This document shows positions 8,446 to 15,121 of a stretch of 24,356 nt of DNA, piece by piece (the stretch's first letter is position 1; the number at the start of each line of letters is the position of its first letter). The stretch comes from Mucilaginibacter sp. (lineage in GTDB: Bacteria; Bacteroidota; Bacteroidia; Sphingobacteriales; Sphingobacteriaceae). The notes beneath the pieces are model-generated. The model was not told the origin of the DNA and searched no databases. It saw only the letters and a list, made by a program, of their open reading frames with translations. A program made the translations under genes and the position numbers. The stretch spans positions 1 to 24,356 of the forward strand of contig JAFAKI010000206.1 in assembly GCA_019235595.1 (NCBI GenBank), written 5' to 3'.

Positions 8446-8904
8446 ATGGAAAATGTAGCTTTTTCAGATTTAGTACGAGACATAATTCATACATCCGGAA
8501 AACTGGCTGCGCAGTTTGGGTATGAATATGTCGACTCAGAGCATCTGCTGTTAGCAATTATTGATGAATCATTAAAAGACCCAAAGGCTGGTGGTGTTGT
8601 ACTTAAGACTTTTAAGCAATTAGGTATTGACATCTTTCAGTTGATTGAAAGTATCGAAACTACTTTCGACCCAAACCAAACGTCGATTATTATTGAAAAG
8701 ATTCCACTAACACACAAAGCCGAGTTCATGTTAAAAATGTCAGTCCTTGAGGCCAGATCACTTCAAAAATTTCATATAATAGAAGCAGAGCACATTTTAT
8801 TATCCTACTTAAAGGTTGGCTCTGATTTTTCCAAAAATGAGTTAACTGGTAAATTCAATTTGACTTACGACCGGGTTAAGGATTTTATCATAAAACTTGA
8901 TTGA
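8446..8904 (+). CDS. Stand-alone Clp N-terminal (ClpN/Clp R) domain protein
   Basis: 152 residues containing only the double helical repeat found at the N-terminus of ClpA/ClpC/ClpB. The first repeat is about residues 8-75 (SDLVRDIIHTSGKLAAQFGYEYVDSEHLLLAIIDE) and the second about 82-150 (LKMSVLEARSLQKFHIIEAEHILLSYLK). There is no AAA+ module, Walker motif, signal peptide or membrane segment. In known Clp proteins this domain binds substrates and adaptors. Free-standing versions (ClpS1/C-like Clp-N proteins) are thought to be adaptors or modulators, but that role here is inference. It is single, with no Clp gene next to it. The ATG is preceded by an AT-rich stretch without a Shine-Dalgarno, normal for this phylum. 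Confidence 0.88.
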   Translation: MENVAFSDLVRDIIHTSGKLAAQFGYEYVDSEHLLLAIIDESLKDPKAGGVVLKTFKQLGIDIFQLIESIETTFDPNQTSIIIEKIPLTHKAEFMLKMSVLEARSLQKFHIIEAEHILLSYLKVGSDFSKNELTGKFNLTYDRVKDFIIKLD

Positions 8905-8946
8905 TCTATTTGCTGGTTAGAGGGAAGAATAGTATCCCCAATACCA

Positions 8947-8983
8947 AAGCAGGATTGCACAACCCACCCACCCCGTCCTGCTT
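8947..8983 (+). terminator. Weak hairpin after the ClpN-domain gene
   Basis: AAGCAGGAT (8947-8955) pairs with GTCCTGCTT (8975-8983, one G-U) around a 19-nt C-rich loop, 42 bp after the stop codon. No good T-run follows. A second small hairpin lies at about 8994-9022. It is a possible but weak terminator. Confidence 0.3.
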
Positions 8984-9097
8984 GATTAACTATTAACTGA
9001 CAGTGATCTAATCTGTTAGTTGTTTATGATTACGATTGCAGTAGCCCGAATGCTACAATAGTGCAGAAAGTTTTAGGGTGTTCGAAAGATCAAAAAT

Positions 9098-9216
9098 GGG
9101 TGTCATGCTGAGGCACTCGAAGCATGCGCGTCGGGCATCTTTGAACTATGTATTAACGTTAATGCAAGGCGTAAAGGCCTTTGCCTACCATACTTCGAGT
9201 GCTTCAGTACGACACC
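9098..9216. repeat. Palindromic element, copy 1 (GTCATGCTGAGGCACTCGAAG family)
   Basis: The left arm at 9098-9122 (core TGTCATGCTGAGGCACTCGA) has a right arm at 9193-9216 that is its reverse complement with about four mismatches; the roughly 70-bp middle differs from copy 2. The left arm is identical over 25 bp to the reverse complement of the right arm of the element at 11703-11781. It is an intergenic, REP/MITE-like repeat and not coding. Confidence 0.8.
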
Positions 9217-9329
9217 TTACGCGCAATATTGTGTTCCGAATAATTACTTCTGTTAATGTAGTACCTCCAAAATACTTTTGCACACCACTTCTCTTTCTCC
9301 CTAAAGAGTGGCAATTTCGCGGTTGTTGG

Positions 9330-9431
9330 GATTACACCGATTATGTGAAGATTACACCGATTTTGTTTGTGGAATCATAAATCAAATCTGTGTAATCAAG
9401 AATAAATCTGTGTAATCAAATCTATGGAATC
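9330..9431. repeat. Modular palindrome of GATTACACCGATT units running into the tex start codon
   Basis: Two direct units GATTACACCGATT (9330-9342 and 9350-9362, start spacing 20 bp) face two inverted units AATCTGTGTAATC (9385-9397 and 9405-9417, same 20-bp spacing). Unit-by-unit pairing is nearly perfect, with different 7-bp fillers. A degenerate fifth unit, AATCTATGGAATC (9419-9431), contains the tex ATG (9424-9426). With the 9098-9216 element this accounts for most of the 8905-9423 gap; I see no gene there. Confidence 0.7.
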
Positions 9432-11682
9432 ACACTATAAAAAAATTGCCGCTGAATTGTCTGTTGCCGAAAAACAGGTAAGCACTACCGTGGGCCTGCT
9501 GGACGAAGGTGCAACCGTTCCCTTTATTTCGCGTTACCGTAAAGAGCTGACCGGCAGCCTCGACGAAGTACAGGTAGCCGCCATCCGCGACCGCATTCAA
9601 CAACTGCGCGAGCTGGATAAACGCCGCGAAGCGATCCTGAAGTCGATGACTGAAATGGGTAAACTAACCCCCGAACTGGAGAAGCAGATCAATGAAGCAG
9701 AAACGATGGTGGCACTGGAAGATATCTATCTGCCATATCGTCCAAAACGCAAAACACGTGCTACTGCAGCGCGCGAAAAGGGTTTGCAGCCTTTGGCCGA
9801 CCTGATCCTCGAGCAAAAGAAAGTCGACCTGGAGCTTGAAGCAGCAAAATATATAGATGAGGAAAAAGGCGTAAATTCTGTCGAGGAAGCATTGGCGGGA
9901 GCGAGAGATATTATTGCCGAACACATCAGCGAAAACGCCGAGGTGCGTACCAAAATGCGTGAGCTGTTTGTGGAGAAAGGCACTTTTCAATCAAAGGTGA
10001 TTACCGGCAAAGAGGAAGAAGGCATCAAGTACAAAGATTATTTCGATTGGACGGAGCCTGTAAAATCTGCGCCATCTCACCGCGTACTGGCTATGCGCCG
10101 TGGTGAAAAGGAAGAAATACTTTGGTTGGATATTCAGCCGGAGGAAGATAAAGCGATCCAATTGCTGGAAAACCTTTTTGTGAACGGCAATAATGATTCA
10201 TCACGTCAAATACAACTGGCGATAACCGATGGCTACAAGCGTTTGCTGAAACCATCGATGGAGACGGAGATTCGCCTGTTCACAAAAAAACAGGCGGATG
10301 AAGAAGCGATACGCGTATTTGCAGAAAATGCCCGTCAGTTATTAATGGCTGCACCACTTGGTCAAAAACGCACTATGGCTATCGACCCGGGTTTCCGTAC
10401 AGGTTGCAAAGTGGTGTGCCTGGATGAGCAGGGCAAGTTGTTGGAATATACCGCCATTTTCCCTCATACAGGTGCAGGCGGTGCAACCGAGGCGGAGAAA
10501 ACAACTCGTCATTTGGTGAGCAAATATGCCATTGAAGCAATTGCTATTGGCAACGGCACAGCGGGACGCGAGACGGAATTATTCGTCCGCAATCTGAGCC
10601 TGCCGGGCATTCAAATCGTGATGGTGAATGAAAGCGGTGCTTCTATTTATTCCGCGTCAGAGGTTGCCCGTGACGAATTCCCGGATAAGGATGTAACCGT
10701 AAGAGGCGCTGTTTCTATTGGTCGCCGTTTGATGGATCCGCTGGCTGAGCTGGTGAAGATCGATCCGAAATCTATTGGTGTTGGGCAGTACCAGCACGAT
10801 GTAGATCAGAACAAATTGCAAAGTTCGCTGGATGATACCGTGATCAGCTGCGTAAACGCTGTTGGTGTGGAATTGAATACCGCCTCTAAACAGATATTGG
10901 CCTATGTATCGGGTCTTGGTCCGCAATTGGCACAAAACATAGTGGATTATCGGAATGAGAATGGCGCTTTTAAACGCCGTGATCAGCTGAAAAAAGTTGC
11001 TCGTTTAGGCGATAAAGCCTACGAACAGGCAGCAGGTTTCCTTCGTATTCGTGACGCGGAAAACCCGTTGGATACCAGCGCCGTTCACCCGGAAAGATAT
11101 AATGTGGTAGAACAAATGGCGAAAGATCTGAAATGCTCCGTTAAAGACCTGATGAGCAATCAGCAATTACGCAAGAGCATCCCATTGCAGAAATATGTGA
11201 CGGAAACTGTCGGCCTGCCAACGCTGAACGATATTATGGAGGAGCTGGCCAAACCCGGCCGTGACCCGCGCGAGCAGTTCGAAGCTTTCAGTTTTACAGA
11301 AGGAGTAAATGCGATTACCGACTTGCGGGTAGGGATGAAGCTGCCGGGCATAGTAACCAACATTACCAACTTTGGCGCTTTTGTAGATATTGGCGTTCAC
11401 CAGGATGGGTTGGTGCACCTGAGCCAGATCACGCATCGATATATTAAAGATCCGAATGAGGTATTGAAAGTTCACCAAAAAGTGGAAGTTACGGTAACCG
11501 AAGTTGATGTGAACCGCAAGCGGATATCATTATCTATGAAAGCTCATGAACCACGTGAGCAACAAAGGCCGCGCGAACAAGCAAAATATCAGCATAAACC
11601 GGCTTCGGAGAAAAGAGTTCAAAATGAACCTGAAACGGATATGGCTATTAAGTTGGCTGCGTTGAAGGGGAAGTTTAAGTAA
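9424..11682 (+). CDS. tex: Tex family transcription accessory protein (S1 RNA-binding)
   Basis: 752 residues with the full Tex architecture. The helical N-terminal region starts with the typical HYKKIAAELSV...VGLLDEGATVPFISRYRKE. The YqgF/RNase H-like domain starts near residue 315 (RTMAIDPGFRTGCKVVCLD). A helix-hairpin-helix region follows at about 490-560 (ILAYVSGLGPQLAQNIVDYR). An S1 RNA-binding domain spans about 637-705 (GMKLPGIVTNITNFGAFVDIGV...GLVHLSQI). The tail is basic/Glu-rich. Tex proteins bind nucleic acids and the transcription machinery in the cytoplasm; the precise role varies by species. The start is fixed by alignment of the N-terminal motif, and the start codon sits inside a degenerate repeat unit. 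Confidence 0.95.
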   Translation: MESHYKKIAAELSVAEKQVSTTVGLLDEGATVPFISRYRKELTGSLDEVQVAAIRDRIQQLRELDKRREAILKSMTEMGKLTPELEKQINEAETMVALEDIYLPYRPKRKTRATAAREKGLQPLADLILEQKKVDLELEAAKYIDEEKGVNSVEEALAGARDIIAEHISENAEVRTKMRELFVEKGTFQSKVITGKEEEGIKYKDYFDWTEPVKSAPSHRVLAMRRGEKEEILWLDIQPEEDKAIQLLENLFVNGNNDSSRQIQLAITDGYKRLLKPSMETEIRLFTKKQADEEAIRVFAENARQLLMAAPLGQKRTMAIDPGFRTGCKVVCLDEQGKLLEYTAIFPHTGAGGATEAEKTTRHLVSKYAIEAIAIGNGTAGRETELFVRNLSLPGIQIVMVNESGASIYSASEVARDEFPDKDVTVRGAVSIGRRLMDPLAELVKIDPKSIGVGQYQHDVDQNKLQSSLDDTVISCVNAVGVELNTASKQILAYVSGLGPQLAQNIVDYRNENGAFKRRDQLKKVARLGDKAYEQAAGFLRIRDAENPLDTSAVHPERYNVVEQMAKDLKCSVKDLMSNQQLRKSIPLQKYVTETVGLPTLNDIMEELAKPGRDPREQFEAFSFTEGVNAITDLRVGMKLPGIVTNITNFGAFVDIGVHQDGLVHLSQITHRYIKDPNEVLKVHQKVEVTVTEVDVNRKRISLSMKAHEPREQQRPREQAKYQHKPASEKRVQNEPETDMAIKLAALKGKFK

Positions 11683-11702
11683 AAACATCATATAAAAGTA
11701 GT

Positions 11703-11786
11703 GGGTGTCACACTGAGGCACTCGAAGTGCGGCGCGTAGAGGCCCTGCCCACCATGCTTCGAGTGCCTCAGCATGACACCCCTTTT
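11703..11786. repeat. Palindromic element, copy 2; possible bidirectional terminator between tex and the Lrp gene
   Basis: The left arm 11703-11727 and right arm 11757-11781 match as reverse complements over 25 positions with two mismatches. The loop is 29 nt and TTTT follows on the plus strand. It belongs to the same family as 9098-9216. It lies between two convergent genes, where a long hairpin plus T-run can terminate the tex transcript. Confidence 0.75.
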
Positions 11787-11814
11787 ATATCGTCCCAATA
11801 AAAGCTTTGTAGAG

Positions 11815-12291
11815 TTACTCCAAAGTGATCTGTCTTCTGATACTTTCTTCCAATGAGATAAAAGTTTCGGTGCGCTGAATGCCTTTTACGCTTTGAATGT
11901 GTTCGTTCAGCACTTCGCGGAGGTGATTGGTATCGTGGCAAACGATCTTGGCAAATATGCTGTAACCACCGGTTGTGTAGTGCAATTCCACAATCTCCTT
12001 AATTCCTTTTAGCTGTTTTACGGCTTCATGATATTGTGATCCTTTTTCAAGATAGATACCCAAAAAAGCGGTAATATCATAACCCAGTTTCTGCGGATCT
12101 ACCTCCAGGCTGGCGCCTTTGATCACGCCCATTTCCTCTAATTTTTTCATGCGGACGTGGATTGTTCCGCCGGAAACGATCAACTCTTTGGCGATTTCGG
12201 TGTAGGGAGTTGTCGCATTTTTCATCAAAATCGACAAAATCTGGATGTCGAGATTATCAATTTCTAAATTTTGAGCTTTTCTGTGGGACAT
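11815..12291 (-). CDS. Lrp/AsnC family transcriptional regulator
   Basis: 158 residues. The N-terminal winged helix-turn-helix is at about 10-65 (NLDIQILSILMKNATTPYTEIAKELIVSGGTIHVRMKKLEEMGVIKG). The C-terminal RAM/AsnC effector domain is at about 75-150 (AFLGIYLEKGSQ...IVELHYTTGGYSIFAKIVC). It is a cytoplasmic DNA-binding regulator, usually an oligomer sensing amino acids; the effector and targets cannot be read from the sequence. Upstream (12292-12360) is extremely AT-rich, as is common at self-regulated Lrp promoters, but I find no clean TTTG/TAnnTTTG pair for it. It is transcribed away from the tandem tRNA-like genes. Confidence 0.93.
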   Translation of the reverse strand: MSHRKAQNLEIDNLDIQILSILMKNATTPYTEIAKELIVSGGTIHVRMKKLEEMGVIKGASLEVDPQKLGYDITAFLGIYLEKGSQYHEAVKQLKGIKEIVELHYTTGGYSIFAKIVCHDTNHLREVLNEHIQSVKGIQRTETFISLEESIRRQITLE

Positions 12292-12364
12292 AAATTTTAA
12301 ATTCTCTATTTAAATACAAGTTTAATTAAAATAAAATTAAAAATAAAAATATTTTATTGAAATA

Positions 12365-12396
12365 TTTGCAAGAAATTGATAGTCCCATTAAATTTG
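12365..12396 (+). promoter_or_regulatory. Bacteroidota-type promoter for the tRNA-like genes
   Basis: TTTG (12365-12368), a 20-nt spacer, then TAAATTTG (12389-12396) is an exact match to the Bacteroidota -33/-7 consensus. The predicted start is near 12403, about 40 nt before the first tRNA-like gene. The nearest plus-strand structures are the two RNAs and then a terminator at 12790, so this would make a transcript of about 420 nt. Confidence 0.65.
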
Positions 12397-12444
12397 TAAT
12401 AAGCATTTAGATATTATCTACCGTTCTTTAAATGTTTACAACAA

Positions 12445-12557
12445 TGTTGGGTGGTGAAATTTTTGGCAGACACACCTCCTTGTCCCGGTGGCGGAGATCA
12501 TGGGAAACCAGCTTGCTGGCTAACCACTCCTTGAAGGTTCGACCCCTTCCCCAACAG
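12445..12557 (+). tRNA. tRNA-like RNA with giant variable arm, copy 1 (GUC at anticodon position)
   Basis: The acceptor stem TGTTGGG (12445-12451) pairs with CCCAACA (12550-12556), discriminator G12557, no encoded CCA. TG follows, then a 3-bp D-like stem GTG/CAC around a 14-nt loop containing the GG of a D-loop (12454-12473). The anticodon-like arm is CCTCC-TTGTCCC-GGTGG (12475-12491), with a central T-T mismatch; positions 34-36 read GTC. The roughly 40-nt variable arm has a GGAG/CTCC stem (12493-12496, 12527-12530) and an inner CCAGC/GCTGG hairpin. The T arm is GAAGG-TTCGACC-CCTTC (12533-12549). GUC normally means Asp, but tRNA-Asp has no long variable arm, and the arm is longer than in Leu, Ser or Tyr tRNAs. 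It could be an odd isoacceptor or a tRNA mimic. Confidence 0.7.
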
Positions 12558-12640
12558 CTTTAAGTCGACAGTCTGAAGTCTTAAGCCGTGAGTCCTACTC
12601 CTACTTGCAGCTTACGACAACAGACCGAGGCTTAACATAC

Positions 12641-12757
12641 TGTAGGATGGTGAAATTTTTGGCAGACACACCTCCTTGTCGCGGTGGCGAAGAGTAATGG
12701 GAAACTTTCAGCAATGAGAATAACCACTTCGTGAAGGTTCGACTCCTTCTCCTACAG
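12641..12757 (+). tRNA. tRNA-like RNA with giant variable arm, copy 2 (GUC at anticodon position)
   Basis: Same plan as copy 1, 83 nt further on. The acceptor TGTAGGA (12641-12647) pairs with TCCTACA (12750-12756), discriminator G12757. The D-like arm is identical. The anticodon-like loop is TTGTCGC (12676-12682), differing from copy 1 at position 37 only. The variable arm has a CGAAG/CTTCG stem and an inner TTTCA-GCAA-TGAGA hairpin. The T arm is GAAGG-TTCGACT-CCTTC. Relative to copy 1, acceptor pairs 4:69 and 7:66 and one variable-arm pair have changed on both sides while keeping pairing, and the inner hairpin has a new sequence with the same fold. The flanks of that hairpin (ATGGGAAAC and TAACCAC) are unchanged, which suggests a conserved tertiary or protein contact. 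Confidence 0.7.
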
Positions 12758-12789
12758 CCCTTCTCATAATTTAGGTTTATAATTGGTTA

Positions 12790-12825
12790 GTAAAGACCCC
12801 TGCCCATCAGGGGCTTTACTGTTTT
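12790..12825 (+). terminator. Intrinsic terminator after the tRNA-like pair
   Basis: GTAAAG-A-CCCCTG (12790-12802) pairs with CAGGGGCTTTAC (12808-12819) around CCCAT, giving a 12-bp stem with one bulged A. TGTTTTA follows. It is a strong Rho-independent terminator about 33 nt after the second tRNA-like RNA. Confidence 0.85.
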
Positions 12826-12856
12826 ATATGGTTTCCTTAAAAGTTTTAACTTATTT

Positions 12857-12941
12857 AATATCGAATAATGAATTTTGAATGCCGAACACTGAAATATTGT
12901 TTACTTCATCATTCGACATTCAGAATTCGGTGTTCGATATT
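12857..12941. repeat. Imperfect palindrome downstream of the GH97 gene
   Basis: The arms 12857-12887 (begins AATATCGAATAATGAATTTT) and 12911-12941 (ends TTCGGTGTTCGATATT) are reverse complements over about 31 positions with several mismatches. The loop is about 23 nt. It lies 38 bp past the stop codon of the minus-strand GH97 gene. Its words (CGACATTC, TTCGA) recur in the thrB-thrC spacer. With the tRNA-like genes, their promoter and their terminator, this accounts for the 12292-12978 gap. Confidence 0.65.
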
Positions 12942-12978
12942 ATTAACCTTAACTGATCGCTGATAACCGATTAACTGA

Positions 12979-14943
12979 TCATTGTTTCTCAAATCTCGCT
13001 GCCCAACCACCGCCGGAAGACATGGAGATTTCAAGATGATCTTTAGCAGTTACGGTGATCTCTTTGCGGACATAATCGGTCGCGTCACGATCCGCATTTA
13101 CCCCGTCTTCGAAGATTATGGCTTTGTATTTACCTTCGCCGAGGAAGGAGAGAGCAATGTTGATCTTGCGGTCATTCCAGTTGGTCATAGAGCCGGCATA
13201 CCACGTTGAGCCTTTGCGACGGGCTATGGTAACGTACTCGCCCACTTTACCGTCTACAGCTACAGTCTCGTCAAAAGTGGTTGGTATGGCAGCTATGAAA
13301 TCAGTACTTTCTTTTTCCTTCAAATAAGTTGTCGGGTTATCAGAAAGCATCTGTAGCGGTGCTTCAAAAATAGTATACATCGCTAGTTGATGACTGCGTG
13401 TACCCTGACTCATCGGGTTGCTGTTTACCGGACGGAAAGCCGATTTTGATGCGTTGCGCATTGCGCCTGGTGTATAATCCATCGGTCCGGCCAGCATGCG
13501 TATGAATGGGATGCTCACATCATAACCGGGTTGGTTATCCGTTCCCCATTTCATGTTCTCCAGCCCTTTTACGCCTTCGCAATTGATCACATTCGGGAAA
13601 GTGCGCTGAATGCCGCTTGGCTTGTACATGCCGTGATAATCAATCATCAAATGGTTTGTAGTTGCTTTTTGCGCCAGATCGTATAATGAGACAACTACCT
13701 TCTGATCATCGCGATCGATAAAATCTATTTTAAAGCCTTTTACACCCATTTTGGCGAATTTGGCAAATAATCCATCCGCATCGCGGGTAATGGCATACCA
13801 GGTAGACCACAGGATAACGCCGACCTTTTTCTCCTTTCCATAATCCACTATCTGTTGAATATCAAGCTTGGTTTTATTTAAGTCAAAATCATCCGACCAG
13901 CCTTCATCGATAATAATATATTCCAGTTTGTTTGCTGCCGCGAAGTCGATATAATATTTATAAGTCGGCACATTTATACCTGCCTTAAAATCTACATGCG
14001 TAATGTTCCAGTCGTTCCACCAGTCCCAGGCTACTTTGCCGGGCTTTATCCAGGATTCATCTACGACTCTTGAAGGCTCAGCTAAACGCTGTACCATATC
14101 GTTGTTGGCGAGTTGCCTATCTTCGGTGCTGATTATCACCACTCTCCACGGGAAGCTGCGCACACCGGTTGATTTTGCAATATAATTGGCGCGGTCATCT
14201 ACAACCAGATTGATTCTTTTTATAGATTCTTTGGTGGGATAAGGAGCAAAAACGCCCTGCAAATCATTCTTGCCATGTCCGGTAACATACATGCCGGGGT
14301 AGTTTTGGATATCTGCTTCCAATATGGCCGCTTTTTTGCCATTCCCTAAATCAACCAGAACCGGAAGGAATGCCAGCGAATCTTTCTTTATTTCCGACAG
14401 ACTGATACGATCATAATGCGCCTCAAAGGAGGTGGTGAATTTGTCGTGGTTACGATAATCATTTACGAACGGCAGGAATGCCTTGTTGTCATCCTTGAAA
14501 TTGAAGTTCGCTTCTTCATTTTTAACAATAATATCGCCCTTCCGTGTAGAAACAAAGCGATAAGCCACACCATCATCGTATGCTCTGAACGCTAACCCGT
14601 AATCACCCTTGAAGGTTAAAACCAACTGGTTAAAATGATCGTTCACCTTATCTTTTTTGTAGATCGGTGTATGTATTTCCTGGTTAACCGTCGTAGTTTT
14701 AGCTGATTTTATTACCACATTTTTGCCAAAGTCACCACCCTTTTCTATCGTCATGGAAATTTCTGAGGGTGTTATCACTTCAGTTTGCTCATGGTTTACG
14801 GACCATGTGATATTTTTACCAACTGACACGGTTAAGTCGACCTTGCCATCGGGCGATTTTATATGATATGCTTTTTCGGTTTGTGCGAAAATTGCTGTAA
14901 AAGGCAGCATAAAGCAGAGGAAAAACAAGGCAATAGATTTCAT
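12979..14943 (-). CDS. Glycoside hydrolase family 97 (alpha-glucosidase/alpha-galactosidase type)
   Basis: 654 residues from the ATG at 14941-14943, chosen because it begins a signal peptide (MKSIALFFLCFMLPFTAIFAQ); a longer in-frame N-terminus lacks any such pattern. GH97 architecture: N-terminal beta-sandwich (about 25-280), catalytic barrel (about 300-560) and C-terminal beta domain (about 565-654). The catalytic core has GKVAWDWWNDW, YIIIDEGWSDD, GFKIDFIDRDDQ (Asp407) and NCEGVKGLENMKWG (Glu456). An Asp in the KxDFxDRDDQ block resembles the retaining branch of the family (nucleophile Asp, acid/base Glu) rather than the inverting SusB branch; this subgroup call is inference. The enzyme is probably periplasmic and removes alpha-linked glucose or galactose from oligosaccharides. 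It is last in a co-directional GH5-GH16-GH97 run. Confidence 0.93.
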   Translation of the reverse strand: MKSIALFFLCFMLPFTAIFAQTEKAYHIKSPDGKVDLTVSVGKNITWSVNHEQTEVITPSEISMTIEKGGDFGKNVVIKSAKTTTVNQEIHTPIYKKDKVNDHFNQLVLTFKGDYGLAFRAYDDGVAYRFVSTRKGDIIVKNEEANFNFKDDNKAFLPFVNDYRNHDKFTTSFEAHYDRISLSEIKKDSLAFLPVLVDLGNGKKAAILEADIQNYPGMYVTGHGKNDLQGVFAPYPTKESIKRINLVVDDRANYIAKSTGVRSFPWRVVIISTEDRQLANNDMVQRLAEPSRVVDESWIKPGKVAWDWWNDWNITHVDFKAGINVPTYKYYIDFAAANKLEYIIIDEGWSDDFDLNKTKLDIQQIVDYGKEKKVGVILWSTWYAITRDADGLFAKFAKMGVKGFKIDFIDRDDQKVVVSLYDLAQKATTNHLMIDYHGMYKPSGIQRTFPNVINCEGVKGLENMKWGTDNQPGYDVSIPFIRMLAGPMDYTPGAMRNASKSAFRPVNSNPMSQGTRSHQLAMYTIFEAPLQMLSDNPTTYLKEKESTDFIAAIPTTFDETVAVDGKVGEYVTIARRKGSTWYAGSMTNWNDRKINIALSFLGEGKYKAIIFEDGVNADRDATDYVRKEITVTAKDHLEISMSSGGGWAARFEKQ

Positions 14944-15033
14944 TCGGAATGGTTTATAAATAAAACACGGTTTAAACGCAGCCGAAGCTAAATAAAAACC
15001 GTATAAATGACAATTTTGTTTTGATAGCCGGGA

Positions 15034-15110
15034 AGTCCGCATAAGTCGGAAAGTCCGCCAAAGAAAGATTGAGGATTGGTTACTTTCGGACTTTCCGACT
15101 TATGCGGACT
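15034..15110. repeat. Perfect 24-bp inverted repeat between GH16 and GH97
   Basis: The arm 15034-15057 (begins AGTCCGCATAAGTCGGAAAG) and the arm 15087-15110 are exact reverse complements over 24 bp, extendable by a few bases with one mismatch; the loop is 29 nt. The word AGTCCG/AGTCGG also repeats inside each arm. It sits 11 bp after the GH16 stop and upstream of GH97, so in a shared transcript it would form a very stable hairpin. Confidence 0.85.
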
Positions 15111-15121
15111 TTCCGACTCAA

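Noticed and set aside
9078..9380. 100-codon plus-strand open frame
   Set aside because: It spans two palindromic repeat elements, has no recognisable domain and its composition follows the repeats.
9330..9417. Possible CRISPR array (regularly spaced GATTACACCGATT-type units)
   Set aside because: Only two units in each orientation, 7-bp fillers, and opposite orientations of the two halves; no cas genes.
12445..12757. Plain tRNA-Leu or tRNA-Ser genes
   Set aside because: The D-arm start and GG resemble tRNA-Leu, but the loop reads GTC rather than a Leu or Ser anticodon, the D-loop is too long and the variable arm is about 40 nt with an extra hairpin. I kept them as tRNA-like of unknown identity.
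14944..15042. N-terminal extension of the GH97 protein
   Set aside because: The extra 33 residues precede a perfect signal peptide starting at 14943 and would bury it; the extension also reaches into the inverted repeat.
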